From Thiosocius sp963808165 (GTDB taxonomy: Bacteria > Pseudomonadota > Gammaproteobacteria > Chromatiales > Chromatiaceae), in the NCBI GenBank assembly GCA_963808165.1, contig CAWEET010000011.1, positions 186,001 through 250,000 on the forward strand: a DNA stretch of 64,000 bases, written 5' to 3'. A model generated the notes under the pieces. That model had not been told where the DNA came from. It made no database searches and saw only the letters and a list, made by a program, of their open reading frames with translations. Below, one piece after another: positions 19,291 to 27,471 of this stretch. Made by a program: the position numbers and the translations under genes. Position 1 is the stretch's first letter, and every line of letters begins with the position of its first letter.

Positions 19291-19330
19291 AGCCTCGTCA
19301 GCGTTCGGCCATCACTGAGGATCACGGTGG

Positions 19331-20323
19331 ATGAAAGATACGGCGGAAAGCGCGCGCGCGGTCACGCTGCACAACGGGGTTAGCATGCCCACCCTCGCCT
19401 TCGGCTGTGCGTTCGGCGACTGGGTGGGTACCACCGAGTTCCAGGGTTTCCTGCCCGAACAGGCCTGGCGGGCTGTCTCACTGGCCCTTGACAGCGGCTA
19501 TCGGGCGTTCGACGGTGCCCGTGCCTACGGTACCGAGCGCATTGTGGGTACGCTCCTCGGCCAGCGCTTCGCCAGCGGCGAACTGACGCGTGACGAGCTG
19601 TTTATCACCACCAAGCTGGCGCACCCTGCCGCGCCGCCGCACATCAACATCTCGCACCGCCGCACCTGGGACGCAGACAAGGTCGACGACATCGCCCGGA
19701 AGGTCCGCGACGACATGGTCGATACCCTGGACGACCTGGGCCTCGGCTACGTGGACCTGCTGCTGATGCACTGGCCCGGCGTCTTCGAACAGCATACCAG
19801 CAGCGACCCCGACTTCCCACGCAAGGCCCGCGCCACCATCTGGCGGGCTTTCTGTGCGCTCGCCGACAAGGGCGCCGCGCGCGCCATCGGTGTGTCCAAC
19901 TTCACCATCACCCATTTGCGTCAGCTCATGGAGGACATCCCAGAACCGGAGCGCCGGCCCACGGTCAATCAGATCGAGATCCATCCCTACTGCCGGGACC
20001 CCGATCTGGAATCTTTCTGTCGTGATCAGGGCATCGTAGTCACCGCATACGCCCCATTCGCCAGCGGCGCCTTCGGGATGTTGCAGGACCCCGCGCTGGC
20101 AACAATCGCCGAACGCCATGGCAAGACCTCGGGGCAGGTGGTGTTGCGCTGGCACGTGCAGAGCGGGCGCACCGCCCTGCCGAAGACTACGAAAGCGCAG
20201 CGCATGGCGGAGAACCGCGACATCTACGACTTCGAGCTCAGCGACGAAGAGATGCGAACCATCGACGCGCTCGGCGCCGCAGAGGCTCGCCGCACCTGCC
20301 CGGACCCTTCGACTGTCGCCTAG
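19331..20323 (+). CDS. Aldo/keto reductase
   Basis: The protein is 330 residues with an NADPH-dependent (alpha/beta)8 barrel. The catalytic Asp and Tyr are in FDGARAYGTE (D61, Y66), the Lys in FITTKLAHP, and the His in LLMHWPG. The cofactor region is seen in AIGVSNFTITHLRQL and in LRWHVQSGRTALPKTTKAQR. It would reduce carbonyl compounds in the cytoplasm. The ATG at 19331 follows ACGGTGG. It is flanked by MITE-like elements on both sides; its TAG stop lies in the target duplication of the downstream one. A longer than usual loop (AHPAAPPHINISHRRTWDAD) separates the Lys strand from the next helix. Substrate unknown. Confidence 0.85.
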   Translation: MKDTAESARAVTLHNGVSMPTLAFGCAFGDWVGTTEFQGFLPEQAWRAVSLALDSGYRAFDGARAYGTERIVGTLLGQRFASGELTRDELFITTKLAHPAAPPHINISHRRTWDADKVDDIARKVRDDMVDTLDDLGLGYVDLLLMHWPGVFEQHTSSDPDFPRKARATIWRAFCALADKGAARAIGVSNFTITHLRQLMEDIPEPERRPTVNQIEIHPYCRDPDLESFCRDQGIVVTAYAPFASGAFGMLQDPALATIAERHGKTSGQVVLRWHVQSGRTALPKTTKAQRMAENRDIYDFELSDEEMRTIDALGAAEARRTCPDPSTVA

Positions 20324-20588
20324 TGGGCCATGCGGGAAGTTCTGTAACACTCAGCCGATTCACGAGTCTCATCGACAAGGCACGTGAGCGCGGGACTAGC
20401 CCATGCTAATTCAAGCGATCGTAACGCCGGCGATGGGACTCGTGCACCGGCCCGCAGGGAGCCGCGCTGTTGGGCCAATGCCGTGTTGCACCCCTTGGAA
20501 AGGGCCTGCCATTCCCTTCGGCGTGCGCCTTGCCTTGGCCCAACAGCGCGGCTCTGAGCATTACAGAACTTCCCGCATGGCCCACTAG
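20320..20588. mobile_element. MITE-like element flanked by CTAG, abutting a stop codon
   Basis: The 24-base terminal inverted repeats at 20324-20347 and 20561-20584 are perfect (outer part TGGGCCATGCGGGAAGTT). CTAG stands directly outside each end (20320-20323 and 20585-20588), as a 4-base target duplication would. An inner pair, AGCCGCGCTGTTGGGCCA against its exact complement near 20535-20552, adds a long hairpin. There is no transposase. The stop codon of the aldo/keto reductase is part of the left CTAG, so the insertion left that gene intact. The remaining bases to 20988 hold nothing recognisable. Confidence 0.75.
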
Positions 20589-20988
20589 TGAGCCGTCCGG
20601 GCAAGCAGTGGCCGCGTCGGCAACCGGATGCTATCGATTTCACAAGGACGGAGCGGCGACCCTACCGCTCGGGCGAACATGAACTCCCCATGCAGGCTGT
20701 TGCGCTGGTCCTCATCCCACACATCGGCTGGTCGGTCTCATCGGTCGTGACCATCGCACCCAGCGGCCCACGGTGATGGCCGTCAATGGCAGCGCCGCGA
20801 CTTCGGCAAAGTTGAGGCTGTTTGGATTGAATCCGACAATGCGCTCACCAGCGGCGCCGCGATGTCGCTAGTAAACTATGCTGGCTCGGACCCGAACTGA
20901 CCGGCCGTGTCAGGAACGGTCGACACTTCCGCCACCTGGAGGAGGGCAGATATGATCTGACACCGTCAGTCAGATCTGCTCTGAGTTA

Positions 20989-21210
20989 CTACAAACAGAC
21001 AACGCGGCTATTGTGCTGAAATTCCGTTCTTTTCAAAGGTGCCCTGCTGATACTGAAGTAGAACCAGCGGGCCACTATGATTGCGGCCGCGATCGAACCA
21101 AAGAACTCAACGACGTTGAGACAGCCCGCAAGCGCCACCAGGCCGAAAAACACAATGAACAAAACCCCGCAGGTCGCCCATTTACACGCTATTTCCGCTC
21201 TGTTAGTCAT
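20989..21210 (-). CDS. Small hypothetical membrane protein
   Basis: The protein is 73 residues with two hydrophobic spans (CGVLFIVFFGLVALAGCLNV and FFGSIAAAIIVARWFYFSIS) and a basic C terminus. AGGGAG stands about eight bases before the ATG on the minus strand, which supports translation. I recognise no family. Confidence 0.5.
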   Translation of the reverse strand: MTNRAEIACKWATCGVLFIVFFGLVALAGCLNVVEFFGSIAAAIIVARWFYFSISRAPLKRTEFQHNSRVVCL

Positions 21211-21554
21211 CGTTAACGCTCCCTTGATAGCCTATCCAAGGTTGACCGATGCGTGGTACTCACGGTACCGCTCCGCGCCTGCAGGATTGCCATTCCCTCG
21301 GCGCCAGTTTGTAGACTCCCTCCACTCATCTTGCATGCACAGGGTCGCCCCTTTCGCAGCGCGATAACAGCGGCAAGCGATCAGAACTCGATTCCTATCT
21401 CATTTCGCATGACCGGCGGGGAACGATTGACTTTCCGCATGGAAAGAAATCTCCGGAAGCGCAAAATAGTTAAATTGTTTGTTAGTCAAGAAAACCGCTC
21501 CAACTCCGGCCGAAACCCTTCGCGACCGGATGATACGCCCCTGCACCGCATCGC
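21211..21554. other. Intergenic region without supported gene
   Basis: No domain or ribosome site is seen on either strand. The right side leads into the BamA-like fragment. Confidence 0.3.
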
Positions 21555-21953
21555 GTGTTTGCCCCGATAAGTGTGGACATCCAAATGCGCTCCGGAGGGT
21601 CTTCGCATCATGCATGTTTGACGGTCACCAGCGGGGACCTACCCTCCTACGACGCCCCCTTTATCGACATGTCCGGCATACCTGCCCTGCCCAACCAGGG
21701 TGAGGACGTCGCGATCGCTGAGGTGGAGGCGCGCTGGGACGTCACTCCACGCTGGAGCCTGTTGGGGTTCGTTGGCAATGGCTGGGCCGGTGACAGCATA
21801 GGAGACCTCGGCGAAACCCATAATGTCACTGCCGGCGGCGCTGGTTTCCGCTACCTGTTGGCCCGGCGCCTGGGCCTGCGCGTCGGCCTGGATGTCGCAC
21901 GAGGGCCGGAGGATACGGTCGTCTACATGGGGGTCGGCAGTAGCTGGAATTGA
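21555..21953 (+). pseudogene. C-terminal fragment of a BamA/TamA-type outer membrane protein, copy 1
   Basis: From about base 21629 the translation matches the end of a surface-antigen beta-barrel: SGDLPSYDAPFIDMSGIPAL, then GEDVAIAEVEARWDVTPRWS, FRYLLARRLGLRVGLDVARG and the C-terminal GPEDTVVYMGVGSSWN. The N-terminal barrel and any POTRA domains are missing, and the residues before 21629 do not fit. A second, shorter copy of the same stretch lies at 25225-25359. The gene is a remnant. Confidence 0.65.
21629..21763 (+). repeat. Direct repeat of BamA-like segment, copy 1
   Basis: These 135 bases align without gaps to 25225-25359, with scattered single-base differences. The two copies are in the same orientation and bracket the CapD-type gene and the truncated glycosyltransferase. 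Confidence 0.75.
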
Positions 21954-22188
21954 GCCGGCGGGCCCGGTGATTAAGATGGTTTGTCGACGACCAGGCCCTC
22001 CCCTCCCGGAATTCGTGTAGTACCCTCCGCATGCGTTTTCTGCTGTCGAGTGGATGTCCCTGCCAGCAGTACTTCGCACTCGCTACCGCCAAGCGCCAAG
22101 CGCCAAGCGCCATTCGGCGTAACGACCCGGCAGTCCGCCATCGTCGGCTAGGGGGAGTTTTTCGTAGCGGCAGGAAAAAGTAGAGCGT

Positions 22189-24081
22189 TTAATGCACCTT
22201 GCCTGGCGGTTCGCTCTCGGACTCAACGCGATCGGGCGTGAATGGTAGGTACTCCGGCACCATCCGGTGCAGCAGTCGCCGGATCGTCTCATCGTTGCGC
22301 GGCGCCGCACAGGCCACGGCCAGTTCGGCAAGGCCTCGCTGCGCGCCCTGCAAGTCGCTTCCTCTGGCCTGAGACAGCAGGATCTTCGGGTGAGAGGTCG
22401 CCAGCGAGTTCTCTGACGTGTGGAACAGCTCCTCGTGCAGCTTCTCGCCGGGGCGCAATCCGATGAACTCTATCGCGATGTCCTCGTCGGGTACGTGCCC
22501 CGACAGGCGGATCATCTCGCGGGCGAGATCGAGGATCTTGACCGGCTCACCCATCTCCAGCACGAAGGCCTCACCGCCCTGCCCCATCGCCGCCGCCTGC
22601 AGGATCAGACTGACCGCCTCAGAGATCGTCATGAAGAAGCGCGTGACCTCCGGATCGGTGACAGTCAACGGGCCACCCGCTTCGATCTGACTCCGGAACA
22701 GCGGCACCACAGAGCCCGCTGAGTCCAGTACGTTACCGAAACGCGTCGTTATGAAGGCGGTGGTACCGCGGTCGTTCATCGACTGAGAGTAGACCTCCGC
22801 CACACGCTTGCTGGCGCCCATCACATTGGTCGGGTTGACAGCCTTGTCGGTCGACACCAGCAAGAATTTCTCCGCGTCATACTTCAAGGCGAGATCGGCG
22901 ACCACGCGCGTGCCGAATACATTGGTCTTGACACCCTCGGCTGGATTGCTCTCTACCAGGGGAACATGTTTGTAGGCAGCAGCATGCAGGACGATCTGGG
23001 GTCTGAATGCCGCGAACACAGAGTTCATTCGGACCGGGTCGCGTACGTCACCGAGCAGCGCCTCGACCAGCTTATCCGGATGCTTGGACGCTATTTCCCG
23101 TTCGATCTGGTATAAGTTGTATTCTCCGCTGTCGAGCAGGAGCAGTCTCCGGACTCCGTACCGGCTCACCTGCCGGCACAATTCGGAGCCAATCGATCCG
23201 CCCGCTCCGGTCACCAGGATACGCTTACCCTCCAGAAGGCTCCGGACACCGGCGTCGTCGAGCGCAACCACGTCTCTCCCCAGCAGGTCCTCGATACGGA
23301 TTTCCCGCAGCTGTGCGACACCAATCTGTGAGTCCGGCAGTGCATCGAGCGACGAAAGGGTGACACATCGCACCTCGTGTTCGTTGCACACATCGACGAT
23401 TCGCCGAATGACATCCCGCCCCACCGAGCGCATCGCGACTAGCACCACGTCAATTCCAAAGCGCTCGAGATGGACCCCAAGGTCGCTTATCCTACCCTCC
23501 ACCCGTATACCGTGGAGCTCACGCCCAAGGTTCTTCGGCGCGTCATCCAGGAACGCGACCAACTGGAACCGCTTATCATGCAACAGATCTCGCGCCAACA
23601 ATTCGCCCGCGCGGTCCGCGCCGAGAATCAATGCACGCTGGCAGTCTTGTCGGGCAAGTTGAAAACGACGGTCTTTCAACCAGCGATAGATCAGCCGCGG
23701 CCCGGTCAACCCCATGGTGAGCAACATCGGGTAAAGGAGGAGTATGGACCGCGGCACTTCCTCCAGCCTCACCAGTAGAAAACCCACCAGGAAGGTAGCA
23801 CCGGCACCGATCCATACCGCCTTTATTATTCGGACCAGGTCCGGAACAGATGCGAAACGCCAGATGCCCCGATAGAGACTGAAATGCCAGAATGAAAATG
23901 CATGCACAGGCACTGCGATCAGCAGGAGCAACCACAGCCCCCGGACATAAGGCTCGGGGATCGCGCCGAGATCGAAACGCAGCCAGTAGGCGATGAACAG
24001 CGACGAGGGAATCCAAATGAGATCGTGGCCGAATGCCGACCAACGGTTGCGCATCGGATACAGCCGTTGGTAAATCATCAA
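22189..24081 (-). CDS. Membrane-anchored nucleotide-sugar dehydratase/epimerase, CapD/WbpM/FlaA1 family
   Basis: The protein is 630 residues, full length for the long CapD/WbpM form. Four membrane spans lie at the N terminus (DLIWIPSSLFIAYWLRFDLG to VWIGAGATFLVGFLLVRLEE). A first Rossmann unit follows (RALILGADRAGELLARDLLH), then the catalytic short-chain dehydrogenase domain with NAD(P) loop GAGGSIGSELCRQ and the active region STDKAVNPTNVMGASKR, where Met replaces the usual Tyr as in WbpM-type enzymes. Relatives convert UDP-N-acetylglucosamine to a 4-keto-6-deoxy sugar for surface polysaccharide. No intact polysaccharide operon is here; the neighbour upstream is a truncated glycosyltransferase, so the product may feed glycans made elsewhere. 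Confidence 0.85.
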   Translation of the reverse strand: MMIYQRLYPMRNRWSAFGHDLIWIPSSLFIAYWLRFDLGAIPEPYVRGLWLLLLIAVPVHAFSFWHFSLYRGIWRFASVPDLVRIIKAVWIGAGATFLVGFLLVRLEEVPRSILLLYPMLLTMGLTGPRLIYRWLKDRRFQLARQDCQRALILGADRAGELLARDLLHDKRFQLVAFLDDAPKNLGRELHGIRVEGRISDLGVHLERFGIDVVLVAMRSVGRDVIRRIVDVCNEHEVRCVTLSSLDALPDSQIGVAQLREIRIEDLLGRDVVALDDAGVRSLLEGKRILVTGAGGSIGSELCRQVSRYGVRRLLLLDSGEYNLYQIEREIASKHPDKLVEALLGDVRDPVRMNSVFAAFRPQIVLHAAAYKHVPLVESNPAEGVKTNVFGTRVVADLALKYDAEKFLLVSTDKAVNPTNVMGASKRVAEVYSQSMNDRGTTAFITTRFGNVLDSAGSVVPLFRSQIEAGGPLTVTDPEVTRFFMTISEAVSLILQAAAMGQGGEAFVLEMGEPVKILDLAREMIRLSGHVPDEDIAIEFIGLRPGEKLHEELFHTSENSLATSHPKILLSQARGSDLQGAQRGLAELAVACAAPRNDETIRRLLHRMVPEYLPFTPDRVESESEPPGKVH

Positions 24082-24196
24082 CGGCGGTCGTGGCCTAGCG
24101 CCTGAGCTGCCGCCAACTCAGGCGAAATCGAGTTCAGTACCCACGCCCCATGCGGCGGAGGCATCACCAAACCCATTGCAATCACCGCCGACGCAC

Positions 24197-24595
24197 TCAT
24201 CGATTACGAACCTTTTCCGGCCGCAAACGACGGTAGATACCGACGACCTCGCGCAGCGGACTCAACTCGCGCAGCCGCGACAGGGTTCGCCGCTTCATCC
24301 GTATCGGAATCAGTCCAAAGCCGTGCTCCCGGATGGCGCGCTCATAGTTGCTCACACGGGTGATAACCACGACCTGGTAACCGGCCGCCTTCGCGGCGAC
24401 GGCGAGCGGCAAGCGATGCGACCATAAATACCAATCTTCCGACACAAATATAACCAGTTTGGGCCTTCGCCCCTCGCCACTGCAGTCGGAAACTGCCCCT
24501 GCATCGGCCAAATTCGCCTTAATGCGCCGGGCGGCATCGGGAGGCAATTCTGCCTGCCAGGTCAACCGCTCAGTCGATCGCTTCGTCAAAGTCAT
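24197..24595 (-). pseudogene. Glycosyltransferase family 4, N-terminal fragment
   Basis: The translation (RPKLVIFVSEDWYLWSHRLP, AVAAKAAGYQVVVITRVSNY, LREVVGIYRRLRPEKVRNR) matches only the first Rossmann half of a GT-B glycosyltransferase and then stops. The acceptor-linking and nucleotide-sugar half is missing. The ATG at 24595 overlaps the end of the upstream 104-residue gene by about 25 bases, as in translational coupling. The gene is likely the broken remainder of a polysaccharide operon with the CapD-type gene downstream. Confidence 0.65.
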
Positions 24596-24884
24596 CAAGG
24601 TTCCCATACCTGGCATTGGCCCTCGCCCGTAGGTTCCGCAAATCTCTCTCGCCGAAGCCGGATTGCGTTGCATCAAGCCAACAAAACCCACCCGATTCGT
24701 CAGGCACGAGCACAATCTCCTCGCCCTGATCCACCAACGCCGGGTAGGTGTCCTGGTAGACGATCAGCAACACACGCGTTGCCAGTCGATCCTTCCGCGC
24801 CAGCCAATCCCGATTCTTCAATGCATCGATCTTCAGTCGATCAACGAGCATCAGCCTGGCCCCGCTCGCCTCGACGCCGGCCAT
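24570..24884 (-). CDS. Hypothetical protein upstream of glycosyltransferase remnant
   Basis: The frame gives 104 residues (MAGVEASGARLMLVDRLKID, then RVLLIVYQDTYPALVDQGEE and SGGFCWLDATQSGFGERDLR). The composition is clearly protein-like and the end overlaps the start of the glycosyltransferase fragment. I recognise no family. It may itself be a fragment, since the segment to its right up to 25195 shows no continuation I can support. Confidence 0.45.
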   Translation of the reverse strand: MAGVEASGARLMLVDRLKIDALKNRDWLARKDRLATRVLLIVYQDTYPALVDQGEEIVLVPDESGGFCWLDATQSGFGERDLRNLRARANARYGNLDDFDEAID

Positions 24885-25195
24885 CCCACGCGGCGCGGTT
24901 CCCTGGGGGCGTTGCCCAGCGAGTCAGGCGTCCAGCCGGTCATCATCGCCCAGCGCGGTGCGAAGTTCGAGCAATTCCGCCGGCGGCGGCGCTGGCGCCA
25001 AATCCATCGTCCATGTCGGAAGCTTCTTCCCCGGCGCGACAGACGCCTTCGCTGCGCGGGTCAGGCGAACCGGATTGTGCCGAAGCCGCTGTGGGGCCCT
25101 CCCCAACCCTTGCTGGTATTTGAACTCGAACCCAATCGACGGCCGACCAGCCATGCACCCGTGTACAAGATACTTGCTCAGCAACGAGGCCTTCG
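24885..25195. other. Intergenic region without supported gene
   Basis: A minus-strand frame at 24924-25184 (MLSKYLVHGCMAGRPSIGFE) has no ribosome site or domain. It lies between the polysaccharide remnants and the second BamA-like fragment and may be degenerate sequence. Confidence 0.3.
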
Positions 25196-25525
25196 GTGGC
25201 GACTCAACTACAGGGCAAGTTCACCAGCGGGGACCTACCCTTCCACGACACCCCCTTTATCGACATACGCGGCATACTTGCCCTGCTCTACCAGAGTGAG
25301 GACGTCGCGATCGCTGAGGTGGAGGCGCGCTTGGACGTCACTCCACGCTGGAGCCTGTTACGGAAGTCAGAGACGCGGCAATCGAGAAACTTGCCGAATT
25401 ACCTCGACAATGACGTGAGGCTGCGCGCGGCGGGTGGTGCGGCCGGCGCCAAAGTGGGCGGTACCGGCGGTGCCGCAGTGGGTGCCGGCGGTGGTGGTGC
25501 GTTGGGACGTGCGCTGGCCAAATAG
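25196..25525 (+). pseudogene. Chimeric fragment: BamA-like segment joined to Gly/Ala-rich tail, copy 2
   Basis: The first half (SGDLPFHDTPFIDIRGILAL, EDVAIAEVEARLDVTPRWSL) repeats the barrel segment seen at 21629-21763. After base 25359 the frame runs into unrelated sequence ending in a glycine/alanine-rich tail (AAGGAAGAKVGGTGGAAVGA). The fusion shows a rearrangement joint at about 25360. No signal peptide is seen, and the piece is unlikely to be functional. Confidence 0.55.
25225..25359 (+). repeat. Direct repeat of BamA-like segment, copy 2
   Basis: This is the gapless partner of 21629-21763. The homology ends sharply at 25359 within the word GAGCCTGTT shared by both copies. Confidence 0.75.
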
Positions 25526-25861
25526 TCGCCGCTCGGCTGCTGACCTCGATATCGTGCACGTCTATCGGGTTCGCACATCCGCGAACGGGGAGGAATACAG
25601 CTGGGATACGCCAGGGCCCGACAACCGGGCGGAACGCTTACCGCGTTGCCTCGGTCCGATTTTGGCCCGTTCCGGCGGTTGCCACGCGGGGACCGAACGG
25701 CTTCATGAAAACTGACATCGGCATGCTGCATCGACCGTAGGAATCCGCAAACAGGGGCAAACGCACGCTGTTGCGGTCCGGAAGAATCGATTGTCATATC
25801 TGCATACGACGTCATCGACGCAATTGCATCATGAAACCGTCGAGAGTGGTGCCCATTAAAG
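25526..25861. other. Intergenic region without supported gene
   Basis: The region lies downstream of the minus-strand cyanase. No gene on either strand can be supported. Confidence 0.3.
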
Positions 25862-25893
25862 ACCTGGTGACGCCAAAAACAGGTGTCACCAGG
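25862..25893 (-). terminator. cynS: Hairpin at the end of cyanase 1
   Basis: A perfect ten-pair stem (ACCTGGTGAC against GTCACCAGGT) lies six bases beyond the cyanase stop codon. In the direction of cynS the stem is followed by CTTTAAT rather than a long T run, so it may act as a terminator or as a 3' mRNA stabiliser. Confidence 0.55.
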
Positions 25894-25898
25894 TTCGT

Positions 25899-26339
25899 TC
25901 ACCAGGATTTGTAAGGCAGAAACTTTCCGTTCAGGGTCACCACCACGCGGTCGCCTTTCGGGTCTTCCTGTTTGTCGATATCCATCGTGAAGTCGATAGC
26001 GCTCATGATGCCGTCGCCAAACTTCTCGTGGATGATCTTTTTGATGGTCTCACCGTAGACACCCACGACCTCATACCAGCGGTAAATGACAGGGTCGGTC
26101 GGGATGGTCTGTTCCCAGCTCTTGTGCGGAAACTGCTGCAGTGCGGCGGACAGCTCGCCGCCAAGGCCCAGCACCTCGGCCACGGCATCGGCTGACTTCT
26201 GCTCGAGGTGATTCATACCCAGGCAGGCGGAACAGGTGTACTCGGTCGATAGATCGGCGGCATCGCCGATCTGTTTCCAGCTCAGACCTTTTGCGGACTT
26301 CGCGTCCAGGATCGCTTGTTTCATTTCGATCTTGTTCAT
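25899..26339 (-). CDS. cynS: Cyanate hydratase (cyanase), copy 1
   Basis: Cyanase converts cyanate plus bicarbonate to carbon dioxide and carbamate, which falls apart to ammonia. The 146-residue protein matches the family in length. An N-terminal helical DNA-binding-like domain is followed by the catalytic C-terminal domain. R87, E90 and S113 stand at the places of the three catalytic residues (YRWYEVVGVYG, GDGIMSAIDF). The start at 26339 is preferred over an ATG six bases upstream because GAGAG lies seven bases before it. A perfect -24/-12 promoter is at 26393-26407, giving a leader of about 40 bases. It is divergent from the transporter operon, and a paralog of identical length is at 45298. 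Confidence 0.92.
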   Translation of the reverse strand: MNKIEMKQAILDAKSAKGLSWKQIGDAADLSTEYTCSACLGMNHLEQKSADAVAEVLGLGGELSAALQQFPHKSWEQTIPTDPVIYRWYEVVGVYGETIKKIIHEKFGDGIMSAIDFTMDIDKQEDPKGDRVVVTLNGKFLPYKSW

Positions 26340-26392
26340 TGGCATTCTCTCGGTTTGCGGATTGCGGGTTTGGAATTCTGAATACTTAGCTT

Positions 26393-26407
26393 GCAAGAGA
26401 GGTGCCA
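26393..26407 (-). promoter_or_regulatory. Sigma-54 promoter of cynS copy 1
   Basis: On the minus strand the sequence reads TGGCACCTCTCTTGC, with GG and GC exactly ten bases apart, a full match to the -24/-12 consensus. Transcription would start near 26381. It requires an AAA+ activator, and one is encoded at 29742. Confidence 0.8.
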
Positions 26408-26497
26408 GCACTCTGGCAATATACGCAGCTGATGGCGCGCAGCCCAAGGCCGACCGGAGCGGATTGCGCCATATTTCCAAGAGCGGCTGAAATGTCA

Positions 26498-26506
26498 GAC
26501 ATTGTC
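26498..26506. promoter_or_regulatory. Putative activator site shared by cynS and the transporter operon
   Basis: GACATTGTC is a palindrome of form GACA-n-TGTC and overlaps a TGTCAGACA palindrome. The same form appears twice at 31368-31397 in front of another sigma-54 promoter. It sits about 90 bases upstream of the cynS promoter and about 70 bases upstream of the transporter promoter. Confidence 0.55.
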
Positions 26507-26572
26507 ATCAATGTCGTCCTGGCCTGCGGCCGGACAGCGGTGGAACGCGGTTAGTTGCAGCGTATTTGCGAA

Positions 26573-26587
26573 TGGCACGATGTCTGC
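26573..26587 (+). promoter_or_regulatory. Likely sigma-54 promoter of the transporter operon
   Basis: TGGCACGATGTCTGC keeps GG and GC ten bases apart and differs from consensus only in the first base of TTGC. Transcription would start near 26599, which places the ATG at 26624 just inside the transcript and excludes an upstream start at 26555. Confidence 0.65.
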
Positions 26588-26623
26588 ACCCTCTGCGGCA
26601 ACGAGACAGGCGAGGCCCCGGAC

Positions 26624-27430
26624 ATGACCGACAGCATCCGTACCGATTTCATCAGTCACACCTTCAAGGGGCAGACCGTCCCGACCCTGCAGGACATCGA
26701 CGTGACCATCAAGGCAGGAGAGCAGGTCGCACTGATTGGCCGAAGCGGCTGCGGCAAGTCCACACTGCTGCACATGCTGGCCGGCCTGCTGATGCCAAGC
26801 GAGGGCTGCGTCAGAATCCACGGCCGCCAGGTCACCCGGCCAAGTGCGAAGTGGAACATGATGTTTCAGAAACCCTCGCTGTACCCATGGATGACGGTCG
26901 CCGACAACGTCGGCCTGGGTCTGGCCTTTGCCGGCAGGAAAGAACCCGAGCGTGTTGCAACGTTGCTCGAGATGGTCGGGCTCAGCGACAAGGCAGGCGC
27001 CAATCCGCAGAGCCTGTCGGGCGGTCAGCAACAGCGCGTGGCCCTGGCCCGCTCACTGGCCACCTCGCCTGAGACACTGCTGCTCGACGAACCCTTCTCC
27101 GCACTCGATGCCTTCACCCGATCCGCGCTGCAGGACGAAGTCTCGCGCATCGCCCGCCAGGAAGGTTTGAGCATGGTCATGGTGACACATGACATCGAAG
27201 AGGCCGTGGCGATGGCCGACCGGGTGCTGATCATGGCCGCCACGCCGGGGCGCATCGTCGGTGCACTGCGAGTCGAGCTGCCGTTCCCGCGCCTCCGTGC
27301 GACACCCGAGTTCAGCCGTCAGCGCGAACTGCTGATGACCCGATTCGAACAGCTGGTAGGTGGTAACGGCGAGTCCGAGGCCAAGCAGACCACCAAGGCC
27401 GAACGAAGCAAAGACCGCCAGGCCGCCTGA
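26624..27430 (+). CDS. ABC transporter ATPase, nitrate/sulfonate/cyanate type (module 1)
   Basis: The protein is 268 residues with all ABC ATPase signatures: Walker A GRSGCGKST, Q loop (MMFQKPSLYPWMTV), LSGGQQQR signature, Walker B LLLDEPFSALD and the switch His in VTHDIEEA. The sequence belongs to the SsuB/NrtD/TauB branch, which energises uptake of small anions and sulfonates at the inner membrane. The start ATG at 26624 is set by the sigma-54 promoter upstream. It is the first gene of a three-gene operon with the binding protein and permease. Substrate is inferred as cyanate or a related anion from the divergent cyanase; taurine- or nitrate-type substrates cannot be excluded. Confidence 0.85.
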   Translation: MTDSIRTDFISHTFKGQTVPTLQDIDVTIKAGEQVALIGRSGCGKSTLLHMLAGLLMPSEGCVRIHGRQVTRPSAKWNMMFQKPSLYPWMTVADNVGLGLAFAGRKEPERVATLLEMVGLSDKAGANPQSLSGGQQQRVALARSLATSPETLLLDEPFSALDAFTRSALQDEVSRIARQEGLSMVMVTHDIEEAVAMADRVLIMAATPGRIVGALRVELPFPRLRATPEFSRQRELLMTRFEQLVGGNGESEAKQTTKAERSKDRQAA

Positions 27431-27471
27431 TCGCCCACCAGAGCCCAGACACGCACTACAGGATCAACACC

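Noticed and set aside
22082..22115. A short CAAGCGC tandem repeat taken as CRISPR or regulatory repeat
   Set aside because: Only about three seven-base units with no spacers; it is a simple tandem repeat of no clear meaning.
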